Assembly: GCA_947179295.1 (NCBI GenBank)
Contig: CAMXAZ010000020.1
Span: 1 to 44,860, forward strand
Length of the DNA: 44,860 nucleotides
Reading direction: 5' to 3'
Source: an uncultured Muribaculaceae bacterium
Lineage (GTDB): Bacteria; Bacteroidota; Bacteroidia; Bacteroidales; Muribaculaceae
Part shown: positions 32,756 through 42,136 of the stretch, piece after piece
Numbering within the stretch: position 1 is the stretch's first letter
Layout of the letters: the number at the start of each line of letters is the position of its first letter
Notes under the pieces: model-generated
What the model saw: only the letters and a program-made list of their open reading frames with translations
What the model was told of the DNA's origin: nothing
Database searches by the model: none
Position numbers and translations under genes: made by a program

Positions 32756-33781
32756 ATGATCAGAACTCTTGACAATTACAATCTGACTGCACACAACACG
32801 TTCGCAATGAATGTGAAATGCAGTGAGTTTATGGAATATACCAAAGCAGATGATATTCCGTTCATCATATCATCGATCAGAAAAGGCGTAGAGAAATTCC
32901 ATATCGGAGCGGGCAGCAACCTGCTTTTTACCGGTGATTTTCCCGGCATAATACTTCACAGCGCCATAAAGGGGATTGAGATACTGTCTGAAACTGCAGA
33001 AGAAGTGATAGTCAGAGCGGGCGCAGGTGAAACTATGGATGATCTGATTCTCTGGGCCTGCCGGCGCGGACTCTGGGGAATCGAGAATCTCTCAGGCATC
33101 CCCGGCGAAGTCGGAGCCTCGGCCGTGCAGAATGTCGGAGCCTATGGAGCCGAAGCAGCTGACAGCATTGTGGCTGTACATGCCTATGACGAAGTCGAGG
33201 AAGAGTTTGTGTCATTCTCCACCGATGAGTGTCACTATGCCTACCGTGATTCCGTTTTCAAACAGACCGATTTCAAAAAGCGATATATAATCCATGCTGT
33301 AGACTACAGGCTCTCCCCCATTGCCACCCCCGATCTTTCATATCCGGCTCTCAAAAGTCATTTTGAGGGACGCGATGAATCCACCCTTTCACCGTCAGAT
33401 ATCCGCGAGGCCATTATCGAAATCCGCAACTCAAAGCTGCCCGATCCGGCCAAAGTTCCAAGCGCGGGAAGTTTCTTCAAGAATCCGGTGATAAGCGAAG
33501 AACTTTTCGCCGAAATCCGCGCCAAGGAAGCACCGGCTGAACCGCCTCACTATAAAGTCAGCGACGGCTACAAGATTCCGGCCGCATGGCTGATAGACCG
33601 CTGCGGATGGAAAGGCTACCGCGACGGCAACGTCGGTGTGTGGCATCTGCAACCGCTGGTCATCGTCAACCCCGACCGGCAGGCAAGTCCGGAAGAGGTA
33701 ATCAGTCTTGAATCACGGATCATCAACTCTGTGAAGCAACGCTTCGGCATAAAGCTGACTCCTGAGGTTGAACATATTTAG
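32756..33781 (+). CDS. murB: UDP-N-acetylenolpyruvoylglucosamine reductase MurB
   Basis: A 341-residue FAD enzyme reducing UDP-GlcNAc-enolpyruvate to UDP-MurNAc, the second peptidoglycan step. FAD-binding blocks FHIGAGSNLLF and GIENLSGIPGEVGASAVQNVGAYG are clear, as are the substrate/catalytic YAYRDSVFK and SAGSFFKNPVI, and a final-third W-x-IDRCGWKG block. The length and YAYRDS place it with type I (E. coli-like) MurB. I choose ATG 32756; the GTG at 32690 overlaps the -7 box. It follows the kinase gene but has its own promoter candidate. Confidence 0.94.
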   Translation: MIRTLDNYNLTAHNTFAMNVKCSEFMEYTKADDIPFIISSIRKGVEKFHIGAGSNLLFTGDFPGIILHSAIKGIEILSETAEEVIVRAGAGETMDDLILWACRRGLWGIENLSGIPGEVGASAVQNVGAYGAEAADSIVAVHAYDEVEEEFVSFSTDECHYAYRDSVFKQTDFKKRYIIHAVDYRLSPIATPDLSYPALKSHFEGRDESTLSPSDIREAIIEIRNSKLPDPAKVPSAGSFFKNPVISEELFAEIRAKEAPAEPPHYKVSDGYKIPAAWLIDRCGWKGYRDGNVGVWHLQPLVIVNPDRQASPEEVISLESRIINSVKQRFGIKLTPEVEHI

Positions 33782-33849
33782 GGTGTCAGGCATTCTTATT
33801 TTAGCATCACTTTTCAACTGTTTCAACATTTAAAACCTGCATAACAATT

Positions 33850-35160
33850 ATGAGCACCTATATAATAGAGGGAGGCCACAGACTCAGCGGCTCCATCAAA
33901 CCCCAGGGAGCCAAAAACGAAGCTCTGGAAGTAATCAGCGCCACTCTGCTCACCTCGGAGCCTGTCACCATCCACAACGTGCCCAATATCCTTGATGTCA
34001 TCAACCTCATCAATCTCCTGAAAGCCATGAGAGTGAAAGTTGACCGGCTTAGCGAGGATACATATCGTTTTCAGGCTGACGATCTTGACGAAGACTATAT
34101 CTCAAGCGCTGATTTCGTGGCCCGCTGCGCCTCACTCCGCGGTTCTGTTCTTGTGGTAGGACCACTGCTCGCGCGACTCGGCCAGGCATACTTCGCCAAG
34201 CCGGGCGGCGACAAGATAGGCCGCCGCAGAGTCGACACCCATATCACCGGCTTGTCGAAACTCGGAGCCATGATTGCATACAATGAGGACCGCCAGGCTT
34301 ATTATCTGGTCTCTGTAGGCGGTCTCAAAGGCTGCTACATGCTTCTTGACGAAGCTTCTGTCACCGGCACCGCCAACATCGTAATGGCTGCCGCTCTTGC
34401 CGAAGGCACCACTACTATCTATAATGCGGCCTGCGAGCCTTACGTGCAGCAGCTTTGCAAAATGCTCGTCAAAATGGGCGTGAAGATCGACGGTATCGGC
34501 TCGAATCTTCTCAGGATAACCGGCGTAGAGAAACTGTCAGGAGCCGATCACACGATTTTGCCCGACATGATCGAAGTGGGCAGCTTCATCGGCATGGCAG
34601 CTATCACCCGCAGCGAACTGACCATCAAGGATGTCAGCTATGACAACCTCGGAATCATTCCCGACTCATTCCGCCGTCTCGGAATCAACCTCGAACGCCG
34701 CGGCGACGATATCTTTATCCCCTCGCAGGAATCATACGAAATCGAGACCAATCTCGATGGCTCGATCCCGACAATAGCCGATGCACCCTGGCCCGGACTC
34801 ACCCCTGACCTCCTTTCGGTCATGCTCGTCACCGCCACACAATGCCGCGGGAGTGTGCTGATTCATCAGAAGATGTTTGAAAGCCGACTTTTCTTCGTTG
34901 ACCGGCTGATTGATATGGGTGCTCAGATAATGCTCTGTGACCCGCACAGAGCGGTTGTCATAGGGCTCGACCACAAGGTGCCGCTGCGGGCCAACAAAAT
35001 GCACTCGCCTGACATCCGCGCCGGCATCGCAATGCTCATCGCCGCCATGAGTGCCCGCGGAGTATCAAGAATTGACAACATCGACCAGATAGACCGCGGC
35101 TACCAGGCAATTGACACGCGCCTCAATTCAATCGGGGCCTGCATTCACCGCCGCGACTGA
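33850..35160 (+). CDS. murA: UDP-N-acetylglucosamine 1-carboxyvinyltransferase MurA
   Basis: A 436-residue enzyme adding enolpyruvate to UDP-GlcNAc, the first committed peptidoglycan step. The PEP/UDP-sugar motifs are visible: KPQGAKNEALEV (Lys and Asn of the active site, ~17-29), VDTHITGLSKLGA and the AGIAMLIAAM block near the end. At the active-site loop the usual GGCAIG reads GGDKIG, so the PEP-binding Cys115 of E. coli is Asp121 here. Asp at this position keeps activity but blocks covalent attack by fosfomycin. It lies 68 bases after murB, so consecutive pathway steps are coded together. Confidence 0.94.
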   Translation: MSTYIIEGGHRLSGSIKPQGAKNEALEVISATLLTSEPVTIHNVPNILDVINLINLLKAMRVKVDRLSEDTYRFQADDLDEDYISSADFVARCASLRGSVLVVGPLLARLGQAYFAKPGGDKIGRRRVDTHITGLSKLGAMIAYNEDRQAYYLVSVGGLKGCYMLLDEASVTGTANIVMAAALAEGTTTIYNAACEPYVQQLCKMLVKMGVKIDGIGSNLLRITGVEKLSGADHTILPDMIEVGSFIGMAAITRSELTIKDVSYDNLGIIPDSFRRLGINLERRGDDIFIPSQESYEIETNLDGSIPTIADAPWPGLTPDLLSVMLVTATQCRGSVLIHQKMFESRLFFVDRLIDMGAQIMLCDPHRAVVIGLDHKVPLRANKMHSPDIRAGIAMLIAAMSARGVSRIDNIDQIDRGYQAIDTRLNSIGACIHRRD

Positions 35161-35220
35161 TCACATCTGCTGTTTTCAGGCCAGAGACATCGTAACTCCC
35201 CCTCCAACCTCACTTACACA

Positions 35221-37431
35221 ATGGAAAAACCGATATTTACATCTGCTGAAACCACCGAACTGAAAGCCCTCGCCAGAACTCTTCTGCGCGAGGCGGCTGA
35301 AGTGGCGTCTCCTAAAGATTTCGCTACGGTCAAGGATGCCGTGGCCAGAGCCTATTCGGGAGAGAAATCGCCGGTTGACCGCCACGGGATCAACCGGGTG
35401 CTCCATTCGATGCGCACGGCGATAGCCCTCTGCCAGATGGTGTCGCCTGACCGCAACATGATCATCGCCACGATGACCTACGGGCTCTGCATGGAAGAGG
35501 CATTCTCTCAGGATCAGATACGCAAACTGTGGGGCGAGGATGTAGAGCATATGGTCGGAGGTCTGATAAAGGTTTCAACCCTCTACGGCAAGCAGGGAGT
35601 GGTGAAAACCGACAACTTCCGAAGACTGCTTATGACATTCGCGGAAGACATTCGTGTGATCATCATAATGATTGTGGAGCGCCTGATTCTCATGCGCACC
35701 ATCAACCATCATCCTGATGAAAAATTTGTGGCCGACACAGCTTTTGAGGCTAATTATCTCTATGCCCCGCTTGCCCACCGCCTCGGTCTCTACAAGATCA
35801 AAAGCGACCTTGAAGACATGTCGCTGAAATATACCGCCCGCGAGACCTACAGCAAGATCGCGGCCGAGCTCAACGAGACCAAGGTGGCCCGCGACGCATA
35901 CATAGCCGACTTCATAGCCCCGCTTAAAGCCAAACTCGACACTACCGGCCTGAAATATGAGATCAAAGGACGCACCAAGTCAATCTACTCCATCTGGAAC
36001 AAACTGCGCAAACAGCAGGTGGAACTTTCAGGCATATATGACCTCTTTGCCATAAGAATCATTCTTGACGTACCTCTTGACAGAGAAAAGGCCGACTGCT
36101 GGAATGTGTACTCGATCGTCACCGACATGTACACCCCGAATCCGGCCAGAATGAAAGACTGGCTGTCGATTCCGAAGAGCAACGGCTATGAATCGCTCCA
36201 CACCACAGTCAAAGGCCCTGACAACAAATGGGTGGAGGTCCAGATCCGCACCCGCCGCATGGACCTTGTGGCTGAAAAGGGTCTTGCCGCCCACTGGAAG
36301 TACAAGGGCATAAAGAGCGAAGGCGATCTCGACTCATGGATGAACAATATCCGTGACATTCTTGAGACCGCCGACGGCCCTATGGAGCTGATGAAAAACT
36401 TCAAAATGGATCTCTATGACAAAGAAGTCTTCGTCTTTACTCCAAGGGGCGACCTCTACCGTCTGCCTCTCGGTGCGACAGTGCTTGACTTTGCGTTCAA
36501 CATCCACTCCAAACTCGGCTGCACCTGCGTAGGAGGCAAAGTCAACGGACGCAACTGCAAGCTGAACTACAAGCTCCATTCCGGTGACACCGTAGAGATA
36601 ACCACTGCCCCCGGACAGATCCCCAAGCAGGACTGGCTCAGCTTTGTGGTGACATCCAAGGCCCGCAACAAGATCAAACAGACGCTAAACGAGCGCGCCA
36701 ACCGTTCGGCCGAACTCGGCAAGGAGCTTCTGCAGCGCAGATGCAAAAACCGCAAAATCGAACTGGAAGAAGGCTATCTGATGCGCACCATCAAGAAGAT
36801 GGGCTACCGTACCGTCACCGATTTCTACAAGGCGATTTCCGATGAAATCATCGATGTGAACGACGTGATCACACAATATGAGCTTATCGAAAATGCCGAC
36901 CGCAAAGCTGAAAGCGAACGCCGTAGCGCCGAAGAATTCGAACTTCTTGACAACGGCGATCACCGCCAGGAATCGGCATCGGACGATATTCTGATCATCG
37001 GTGACAACATCAAAGGAATCAACTACAAGCTCTCGCGCTGCTGCAACCCGATTTTCGGTGACGATGTGTTCGGATTCGTCTCGGCCGAAGGGGTCATCAA
37101 GATTCACCGCAACGACTGCCCGAATGCCGAACATATACGCTACAAATATCCCTACCGGGTGATCCGTACACGCTGGTCAGGCAAGGTCGGCAGCCATTTC
37201 GCCGCCACGCTCAAGATTGTGGGCAACGATGACATCACCATCGTCACAAACATCACCTCTATAATAAACAAGGAGAAGGACGTCACCCTGCGCAATATCT
37301 CGATCGACTCCTCTGACGGCATCTTCTCAGGCTTCCTTGTCATTGGCATCAGTGACACCGATGCACTCAACAATATCATCAAAAAAATCAAAAACATAAA
37401 AGGAATAAAAGATGTACAACGCAGCAACTGA
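35221..37431 (+). CDS. RelA/SpoT-family (p)ppGpp synthetase with degenerate hydrolase domain
   Basis: A 736-residue long RSH protein. The synthetase domain (~240-365) is intact: GRTKSIYSIWNKL, IYDLFAIRI, SNGYESLHTTVKGPDNKWVEVQIRT and AAHWKYKG. TGS (~402-460) and C-terminal ACT (~660-736) domains are present. In the N-terminal HD domain one His (H62) remains, but the HD-x-x-ED segment reads YGLCMEEAF and the ADRLHNMRT segment reads VERLILMRT, so metal binding for ppGpp hydrolysis should be lost. It should therefore behave like RelA, with a separate SpoT-like hydrolase elsewhere. The 3' end overlaps the next gene by 20 bases. Confidence 0.92.
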   Translation: MEKPIFTSAETTELKALARTLLREAAEVASPKDFATVKDAVARAYSGEKSPVDRHGINRVLHSMRTAIALCQMVSPDRNMIIATMTYGLCMEEAFSQDQIRKLWGEDVEHMVGGLIKVSTLYGKQGVVKTDNFRRLLMTFAEDIRVIIIMIVERLILMRTINHHPDEKFVADTAFEANYLYAPLAHRLGLYKIKSDLEDMSLKYTARETYSKIAAELNETKVARDAYIADFIAPLKAKLDTTGLKYEIKGRTKSIYSIWNKLRKQQVELSGIYDLFAIRIILDVPLDREKADCWNVYSIVTDMYTPNPARMKDWLSIPKSNGYESLHTTVKGPDNKWVEVQIRTRRMDLVAEKGLAAHWKYKGIKSEGDLDSWMNNIRDILETADGPMELMKNFKMDLYDKEVFVFTPRGDLYRLPLGATVLDFAFNIHSKLGCTCVGGKVNGRNCKLNYKLHSGDTVEITTAPGQIPKQDWLSFVVTSKARNKIKQTLNERANRSAELGKELLQRRCKNRKIELEEGYLMRTIKKMGYRTVTDFYKAISDEIIDVNDVITQYELIENADRKAESERRSAEEFELLDNGDHRQESASDDILIIGDNIKGINYKLSRCCNPIFGDDVFGFVSAEGVIKIHRNDCPNAEHIRYKYPYRVIRTRWSGKVGSHFAATLKIVGNDDITIVTNITSIINKEKDVTLRNISIDSSDGIFSGFLVIGISDTDALNNIIKKIKNIKGIKDVQRSN

Positions 37432-38278
37432 CCGCAGACTGTTAGGACGCACCATAAAATTCGCTTCAATGAGCCTGCTGCTGTCAATCGCAGCATCATG
37501 TTCAGGATCAGGCGACACGGAAAAAGCCAATGCTCTTCTCGATGAAGCCCGCACAGCTTATGAGGCTCACGATTATTCGAAAGCAATGGCGCTTATCGAC
37601 ACGCTGAAGAACCGCTATCCGCGAGAAATCGACGTGCGCCGAGAAGCCCTCCATCTGGCCACCAGAGCCACTGAAGGGTTGAGCGTGATGAAACTCCAGG
37701 AGGCCGACTCGCTGACTGCAGTCTTAGGCGCACTGGGCGATTCGCTGCAACGACAGATGAAGTTTGTCAAAAATCCGATCGAAAGATATTATGTGGCCTC
37801 AAGCGCTGATCCCGCCAAATTCATAGGCACCAACGGACTTCAGGGTCGTGTGAGTCCTGACGGCAATTTCTATCTCATATCCTCTCTGAAAGCCAAGAGT
37901 GTGAAAAGCACCTCGGTCACCGTGAGTGCCGGCGGACGCGAGGCGAGCACATCGGTGGTCAGCCATGACGGCGAACGCAACGACCGCTCTATGGGAGCAG
38001 AAGTCATCACCTTCATGGGTGTTGAATGTGATTCTGTAGGAAAATTCATCAGTGAGAATACCGGCCGCGACATAAAACTCACATTCAACGGCGCCTCATC
38101 ATATTCAATGACCCTCCCTGCCAAGGAAGCCCGCGAAATAGCTTTGGCTTATGACTACGCCGCCACTATACGCCGCTTCAAAGTGGCATCGCTTGAAAAA
38201 GAGCGTCTGAGCCGGACGGTAGACATTGCCCGCAGCCAGGCTTCACGCACATTTGTGGAGAAAGACAGTACAAAATAA
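37412..38278 (+). CDS. Lipoprotein with N-terminal TPR-like region, function unknown
   Basis: A 288-residue protein. A basic start (two Arg pairs and Lys before residue 17) and hydrophobic run lead to IAASC with lipidated Cys30. Residues ~37-85 form a TPR-like hairpin (ANALLDEARTAYEAHDYSKAMALIDTLKNRYP), then a helical segment around ~90-120 and a beta-rich part (VTVSAGGREASTSVV). The C-terminus is helical and charged. Close relatives are typical Bacteroidales hypothetical proteins. It overlaps the RelA/SpoT gene by 20 bases, so the two are translationally coupled; a functional link is untested. Confidence 0.7.
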   Translation: MYNAATDRRLLGRTIKFASMSLLLSIAASCSGSGDTEKANALLDEARTAYEAHDYSKAMALIDTLKNRYPREIDVRREALHLATRATEGLSVMKLQEADSLTAVLGALGDSLQRQMKFVKNPIERYYVASSADPAKFIGTNGLQGRVSPDGNFYLISSLKAKSVKSTSVTVSAGGREASTSVVSHDGERNDRSMGAEVITFMGVECDSVGKFISENTGRDIKLTFNGASSYSMTLPAKEAREIALAYDYAATIRRFKVASLEKERLSRTVDIARSQASRTFVEKDSTK

Positions 38279-38293
38279 TTGGCTACACAACCT

Positions 38294-38329
38294 TCTGTCT
38301 GTAATTCATTTTACCCGGAAACAGACAGA
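38294..38329 (+). other. Inverted repeat between the lipoprotein and YihY genes
   Basis: TCTGTCTGT (38294-38302) and ACAGACAGA (38321-38329) make a perfect 9-bp stem with an 18-nt loop. The following sequence CTCTTAATC is not a proper T run, so it may be a weak terminator or an operator. Confidence 0.35.
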
Positions 38330-38370
38330 CTCTTAATCATACTGCACAAACACATATTATTGAAAATAAG

Positions 38371-39768
38371 ATGATATTCACAAAGAAAAAGAAAGACATA
38401 TCCGCTGACAGCAATAACAAGCAGTCGCTTTTCGAGCGCCTGAAAAACAAGGCTCTTGACATCTGGGAGTATTGTTCGAAAGGCGTATGGGAAGACAAGC
38501 GCGACACTCTAAAAATCAGGATTGTCAAGACTCTGAATCTGACAATCAGGACGTTTATGAGTGCTGATCTGCAGTCAAAAGCCTGTGCGATGACATATCG
38601 CACTCTGCTTGCGATTGTGCCGGCGCTCGCACTGCTGTTTGCCATCGGACGGGGCTTCGGATTTCAGAATCTGCTGCAAAATCAGTTATATCAGTATCTG
38701 CCGTCTCAGCGCAAGGCCCTCGAAATGGCTTTCTCTTTCGTTGACTCCTGCCTCGCACAGGCTTCGGAAGGCATCTTTGTCGGTGTCGGCATCGTCTTCC
38801 TGCTCTGGACCTTGATCTCACTGCTTGACAGTGTTGAAGAGTCGTTCAACAACATCTGGGGAATCACAGCAGATCGTCCGCTCGCCCGCAAAGTTACCGA
38901 CTATCTCGCCATCTTCATCATCCTGCCTGTGTTGATGATCTGCTCAAGCGGTCTGCAGATCTTCATGTCGACCACCATCCAGAAACTTCTTCCTTTCGCT
39001 GATATCACCCCATTCCTCGGCGAACTTCTCGATCTTGCATCTGTAGCGTTGTCGTGGTTGTTCTTCGCCGGAGCCTATATGCTGATCCCCAACACAAAAG
39101 TGCGTTTTCAGAACGCCCTGATAGCAGGAGTTCTTGCCGGCACCGCATTCCAGATTCTGCAATGGCTTTTTGTGACCGGACAGATCTATGTGGCCAAATA
39201 CAATGCCATCTACGGCAGTTTCTCCTTCCTCCCCCTTATGCTGATATGGATGCAGCTTTCATGGCTGATCACACTGGCCGGAGCGCTCGTCTGCTGCTCG
39301 TCACAGAACATCAACATGTTTTCGTTCGAAAAACAGACCGATTCCATATCTTCCGATTATCGCCGCAAGGTGTCAATCGCCATGCTTTCGGTGATTCTCA
39401 AACGCTTCTGCAAGCAGGAAAAGCCTTATAATATTTCGGAGCTATCGGCTCAATTTCTTATTCCTCCGAAACTCACAGGGCTGGTTGTCAACAAACTTAT
39501 TGAGTGCAACCTGATTGTCAGGCTCGCGGTAGCTGACGGGAGTCCGGATGAAACCGACCCACCCCTCATACCTGCCACCAGCCCGGAGCATTACACTCTC
39601 GGACATGTGCTTGAGGTGCTCGACAACCACGGAGAATCAGATTTCATTCCTGAATTCGATCAAAACTTCAGATTGCTGACCGGCATCCTTGACAAACTCT
39701 CCGCTCAGCTCGAAAACGAAGCCGGCGACATGCGCCTGGCCGACATACAGATCAACAATATAAAATAA
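38371..39768 (+). CDS. YihY/BrkB family inner membrane protein with C-terminal winged-helix-like extension
   Basis: A 465-residue protein. About 65 cytoplasmic residues come first, then the family core (SKACAMTYRTLLAIVPALALLFAIGRGFG) with roughly six membrane helices between residues 75 and 310, including LIPNTKVRFQNALIAGVLAGTAFQ and WLITLAGALVCC. The family was once called ribonuclease BN in error; its role is unknown, probably transport. Residues ~330-420 are soluble and look like a winged helix (KPYNISELSAQFLIPPKLTGLVVNKLIE), similar to Rrf2-type DNA-binding folds. That extension occurs in some Bacteroidetes members. Confidence 0.85.
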   Translation: MIFTKKKKDISADSNNKQSLFERLKNKALDIWEYCSKGVWEDKRDTLKIRIVKTLNLTIRTFMSADLQSKACAMTYRTLLAIVPALALLFAIGRGFGFQNLLQNQLYQYLPSQRKALEMAFSFVDSCLAQASEGIFVGVGIVFLLWTLISLLDSVEESFNNIWGITADRPLARKVTDYLAIFIILPVLMICSSGLQIFMSTTIQKLLPFADITPFLGELLDLASVALSWLFFAGAYMLIPNTKVRFQNALIAGVLAGTAFQILQWLFVTGQIYVAKYNAIYGSFSFLPLMLIWMQLSWLITLAGALVCCSSQNINMFSFEKQTDSISSDYRRKVSIAMLSVILKRFCKQEKPYNISELSAQFLIPPKLTGLVVNKLIECNLIVRLAVADGSPDETDPPLIPATSPEHYTLGHVLEVLDNHGESDFIPEFDQNFRLLTGILDKLSAQLENEAGDMRLADIQINNIK

Positions 39769-39827
39769 GAAATATCACCATCTCCCTCATATCAAATTTC
39801 ATTAACCCCAAAATTTAACTACCAATC

Positions 39828-40202
39828 ATGAAAGAAGTCATTGCAACAACTGCGGCTCCCGGAGCCATCGGTCCTTACAGCCAGGCAATCAAGGCAGGCA
39901 ACCTGCTCTTCTGCTCAGGTCAGATTCCCGTTGACCCCGCCACCGGCACGGTGCCCGAAGGCATCAAGGCTCAGACCGCCCAGTCGCTCGCAAATGTCAA
40001 GGCTATCCTTGCAGCCGCCGGCGCAAGCATCGACAATGTCGTAAAAACAACCGTATTCCTTGCCGACATGAGCCTTTTCGGTGAAATGAACGAGGTTTAC
40101 GCCCAGAATTTCAACGAGCCCTTCCCTGCCCGCTCAGCCGTAGCCGTGCGCGAACTTCCCAAGCAGGTTCTCGTTGAGATCGAAGTCATCGCGGCTCTCT
40201 GA
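39828..40202 (+). CDS. ridA: RidA family reactive enamine/imine deaminase
   Basis: A 124-residue trimeric enzyme that hydrolyses 2-aminoacrylate and related enamines released by PLP enzymes, protecting those enzymes. Family marks: [23 protein letters not shown] at residues 15-37, [10 protein letters not shown], and [12 protein letters not shown] with the active-site Arg102, plus VEIEVIA with Glu117. Length is standard. It sits alone between the YihY gene and a shared terminator. Confidence 0.95.
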   Translation: MKEVIATTAAPGAIGPYSQAIKAGNLLFCSGQIPVDPATGTVPEGIKAQTAQSLANVKAILAAAGASIDNVVKTTVFLADMSLFGEMNEVYAQNFNEPFPARSAVAVRELPKQVLVEIEVIAAL

Positions 40203-40261
40203 TCTCCGCTTTTAAAGACTGCTCCCGACGGTCATCAAGAAGACCTGACAGGGCAAAAAAC

Positions 40262-40320
40262 AATACGGACAAATCCTTCAATCCACATTCTGTGAATCCG
40301 GGATCTGTCCGTATTCTATT
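40262..40320. terminator. Terminator between ridA and the HtrA gene
   Basis: AATACGGACAAATCC (40262-40276) pairs with 40301-40315 with one mismatch, forming a long-loop hairpin followed by CTATTTAT. It lies between converging genes and can serve both. Confidence 0.6.
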
Positions 40321-40348
40321 TATCTATATCTGTGTTATTATCCAGATA

Positions 40349-41893
40349 TTATTCGGTGCCTGAAAGATCAACGGCATAGATGCCGCGCTTTCCGGTGGGA
40401 TAGACACCACGCAGGATCATGACTTTCTCATCGCCGTTGCCTTTCATGATTGCCTTATACATTTTCTCGGCATCTTCAGGAGTGCTTATGCGCGAATTGT
40501 TGATCGAAGTGATGATGAAGCCCTCCTTGACACCGGCGTCATGGAAGCGGCCTTTCGAGAGTCCGGCCACCTGCACGCCATTGCTGAGACCGAGCTGACG
40601 GAGTGTGGCCTCATCGACTTTTTTGAAGGCACATCCGAGGTCCATGATGTCAGCCGCCTTGGTCACCTGAGTTGTGCCCTGCAGGTTGCGGAGCTGCACA
40701 TTGACCGAGTTGGTCTTGTTGTCACGGACATAAGTCACCTTGATCTTGTCGCCGGGACGGTATTTGGCTACCTGTTCCTGAAGCTGGGCCACGTTGTCGG
40801 TAGGTATATCGTTGATGCTTATGATAACGTCATTTTTCTGCAGACCGGCCTCTTTGGCAGAACTGCGGTCACTTATCTCTCCGACATAGACACCCTTGGT
40901 CACAGCGGTGATTCCATGCTCTTTTGCAATCTCATTGGTAAGCTCTGATATCGAGACTCCGAGAACCGCGCGCTGCACAGTGCCAAATTGCTTCAGGTCA
41001 CTGACAATTTTCTTGACGATCGAGGTCGGGATGGCAAACGAATAGCCGGCATAGCTTCCGGTCTGGCTATAGATCGCGGTGTTGATGCCTATGAGCTCTC
41101 CGGCAAGATTTACAAGCGCACCGCCTGAATTCCCGGAGTTGACAGCCGCGTCTGTCTGGATATATGATTCGATGTTCATGCGTCCGTGGCCACCGCTGCC
41201 GATGCTGCGGCCTTTGGCCGACACGATGCCGGCGGTGACAGTCGATGTGAAGCCAAACGGATTACCAACGGCAAGCACCCACTCTCCTACCTTGAGAGCC
41301 TCACTGTCGCCCATCGGGATCACAGGCAGGTCTTTGGTGTCGATCTTGATCAGAGCGAGGTCTGTAGTCGGGTCGGCACCCACAACAGTGGCATCGAATG
41401 TGCGGTTGTCATTAAGAGTGACCTCCAGGCGCTCGGCCTCGTCAATCACATGGTTGTTAGTGACGATATAACCGTCAGAGCTGATGATCACACCTGATCC
41501 AAGTCCGAGCGGCTGCTGCTTAGGCTGCTCCTGCTGCGGCTGACTGCGACGGCTTCCGCTGGGCGAGCCGAAGAAATATTCGAAAAACGGATCATCAAAA
41601 AATCCTCCTCCCTGCTGCTGACGTGAATAGCCGCGCGGAGTGGCATAGCTCTTTATAGAGACAACACCGTTGATGGTGCTTTCGGCAGCCTTGGTGAAGT
41701 CGGATGTGTTGGCCGGAAGCTGTGACACTCTTGTGACCTGCCCCTGAGCCTGGGCAGAGCCTGCAAAAAGTTCATTGAAACTCTGCGCTTCCTCCGCGGG
41801 GAAAAGCACCTGTTTCATCGCATAGGCTGTGATGGCCGAACTGACTACCGCTGTCGCGGCAGCGAGCATAATGATTTTGCTGCTTGATTTCAT
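40349..41893 (-). CDS. Periplasmic serine protease DegP/HtrA (Do family)
   Basis: A 514-residue envelope protease and chaperone. A signal or anchor segment at residues ~6-26 is followed by a Gln/Gly-rich linker (~85-130). The trypsin-like domain carries the triad His148 (TNNHVID), Asp178 (DPTTDLAL) and Ser256 (NSGNSGGAL). Two PDZ domains follow (~285-375 and ~395-500). The start at 41893 gives the signal sequence MKSSSKIIMLAAATA; an earlier start at 42010 would lie upstream of the predicted promoter and is unlikely. An ECF-sigma-like promoter precedes it, consistent with stress control. Confidence 0.92.
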   Translation of the reverse strand: MKSSSKIIMLAAATAVVSSAITAYAMKQVLFPAEEAQSFNELFAGSAQAQGQVTRVSQLPANTSDFTKAAESTINGVVSIKSYATPRGYSRQQQGGGFFDDPFFEYFFGSPSGSRRSQPQQEQPKQQPLGLGSGVIISSDGYIVTNNHVIDEAERLEVTLNDNRTFDATVVGADPTTDLALIKIDTKDLPVIPMGDSEALKVGEWVLAVGNPFGFTSTVTAGIVSAKGRSIGSGGHGRMNIESYIQTDAAVNSGNSGGALVNLAGELIGINTAIYSQTGSYAGYSFAIPTSIVKKIVSDLKQFGTVQRAVLGVSISELTNEIAKEHGITAVTKGVYVGEISDRSSAKEAGLQKNDVIISINDIPTDNVAQLQEQVAKYRPGDKIKVTYVRDNKTNSVNVQLRNLQGTTQVTKAADIMDLGCAFKKVDEATLRQLGLSNGVQVAGLSKGRFHDAGVKEGFIITSINNSRISTPEDAEKMYKAIMKGNGDEKVMILRGVYPTGKRGIYAVDLSGTE

Positions 41894-41968
41894 TTGCTTT
41901 ACTATAATTTTTGTGCTTACTATGTTTTTTGTACGATGTGAATTCTGATGAATGTCATTTCTGACTAT

Positions 41969-41996
41969 TAGACGGCAAAAAGTGTGCGTTGTTACA
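41969..41996 (-). promoter_or_regulatory. ECF-sigma-like promoter of the HtrA gene
   Basis: Read on the minus strand: TGTAAC (41991-41996), a 16-nt spacer, then CGTCTA (41969-41974). This is the -35/-10 pattern of group IV (ECF) sigma promoters. The start would be near 41962, with a ~70-nt leader before the ATG at 41893. No TAnnTTTG box is seen on this strand. Confidence 0.5.
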
Positions 41997-42124
41997 TTGC
42001 CTGAGGCCAATTACTGACAGGTTTAAAATAATTTAAGCAGAAAATTTACGTTTTTAAGATATATTTACCACTCCGGCCGATATTTGTAACTGTCATTTGA
42101 CGGTTTACTGTCACAAAAAATGAC

Positions 42125-42132
42125 TAAATTTG
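42125..42132 (+). promoter_or_regulatory. -7 box directly before the NlpC/P60 gene
   Basis: TAAATTTG is an exact TAnnTTTG ending five bases before the ATG at 42137. The start site is expected at or next to that ATG, so the message may be leaderless. The -33 region (TTTA at 42104-42107, 17-nt spacing) is poor. Confidence 0.5.
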
Positions 42133-42136
42133 CGTC

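Noticed and set aside
41894-42010. N-terminal extension of the HtrA protein
   Set aside because: The signal sequence begins at 41893 and the ECF-like promoter lies within the extension.
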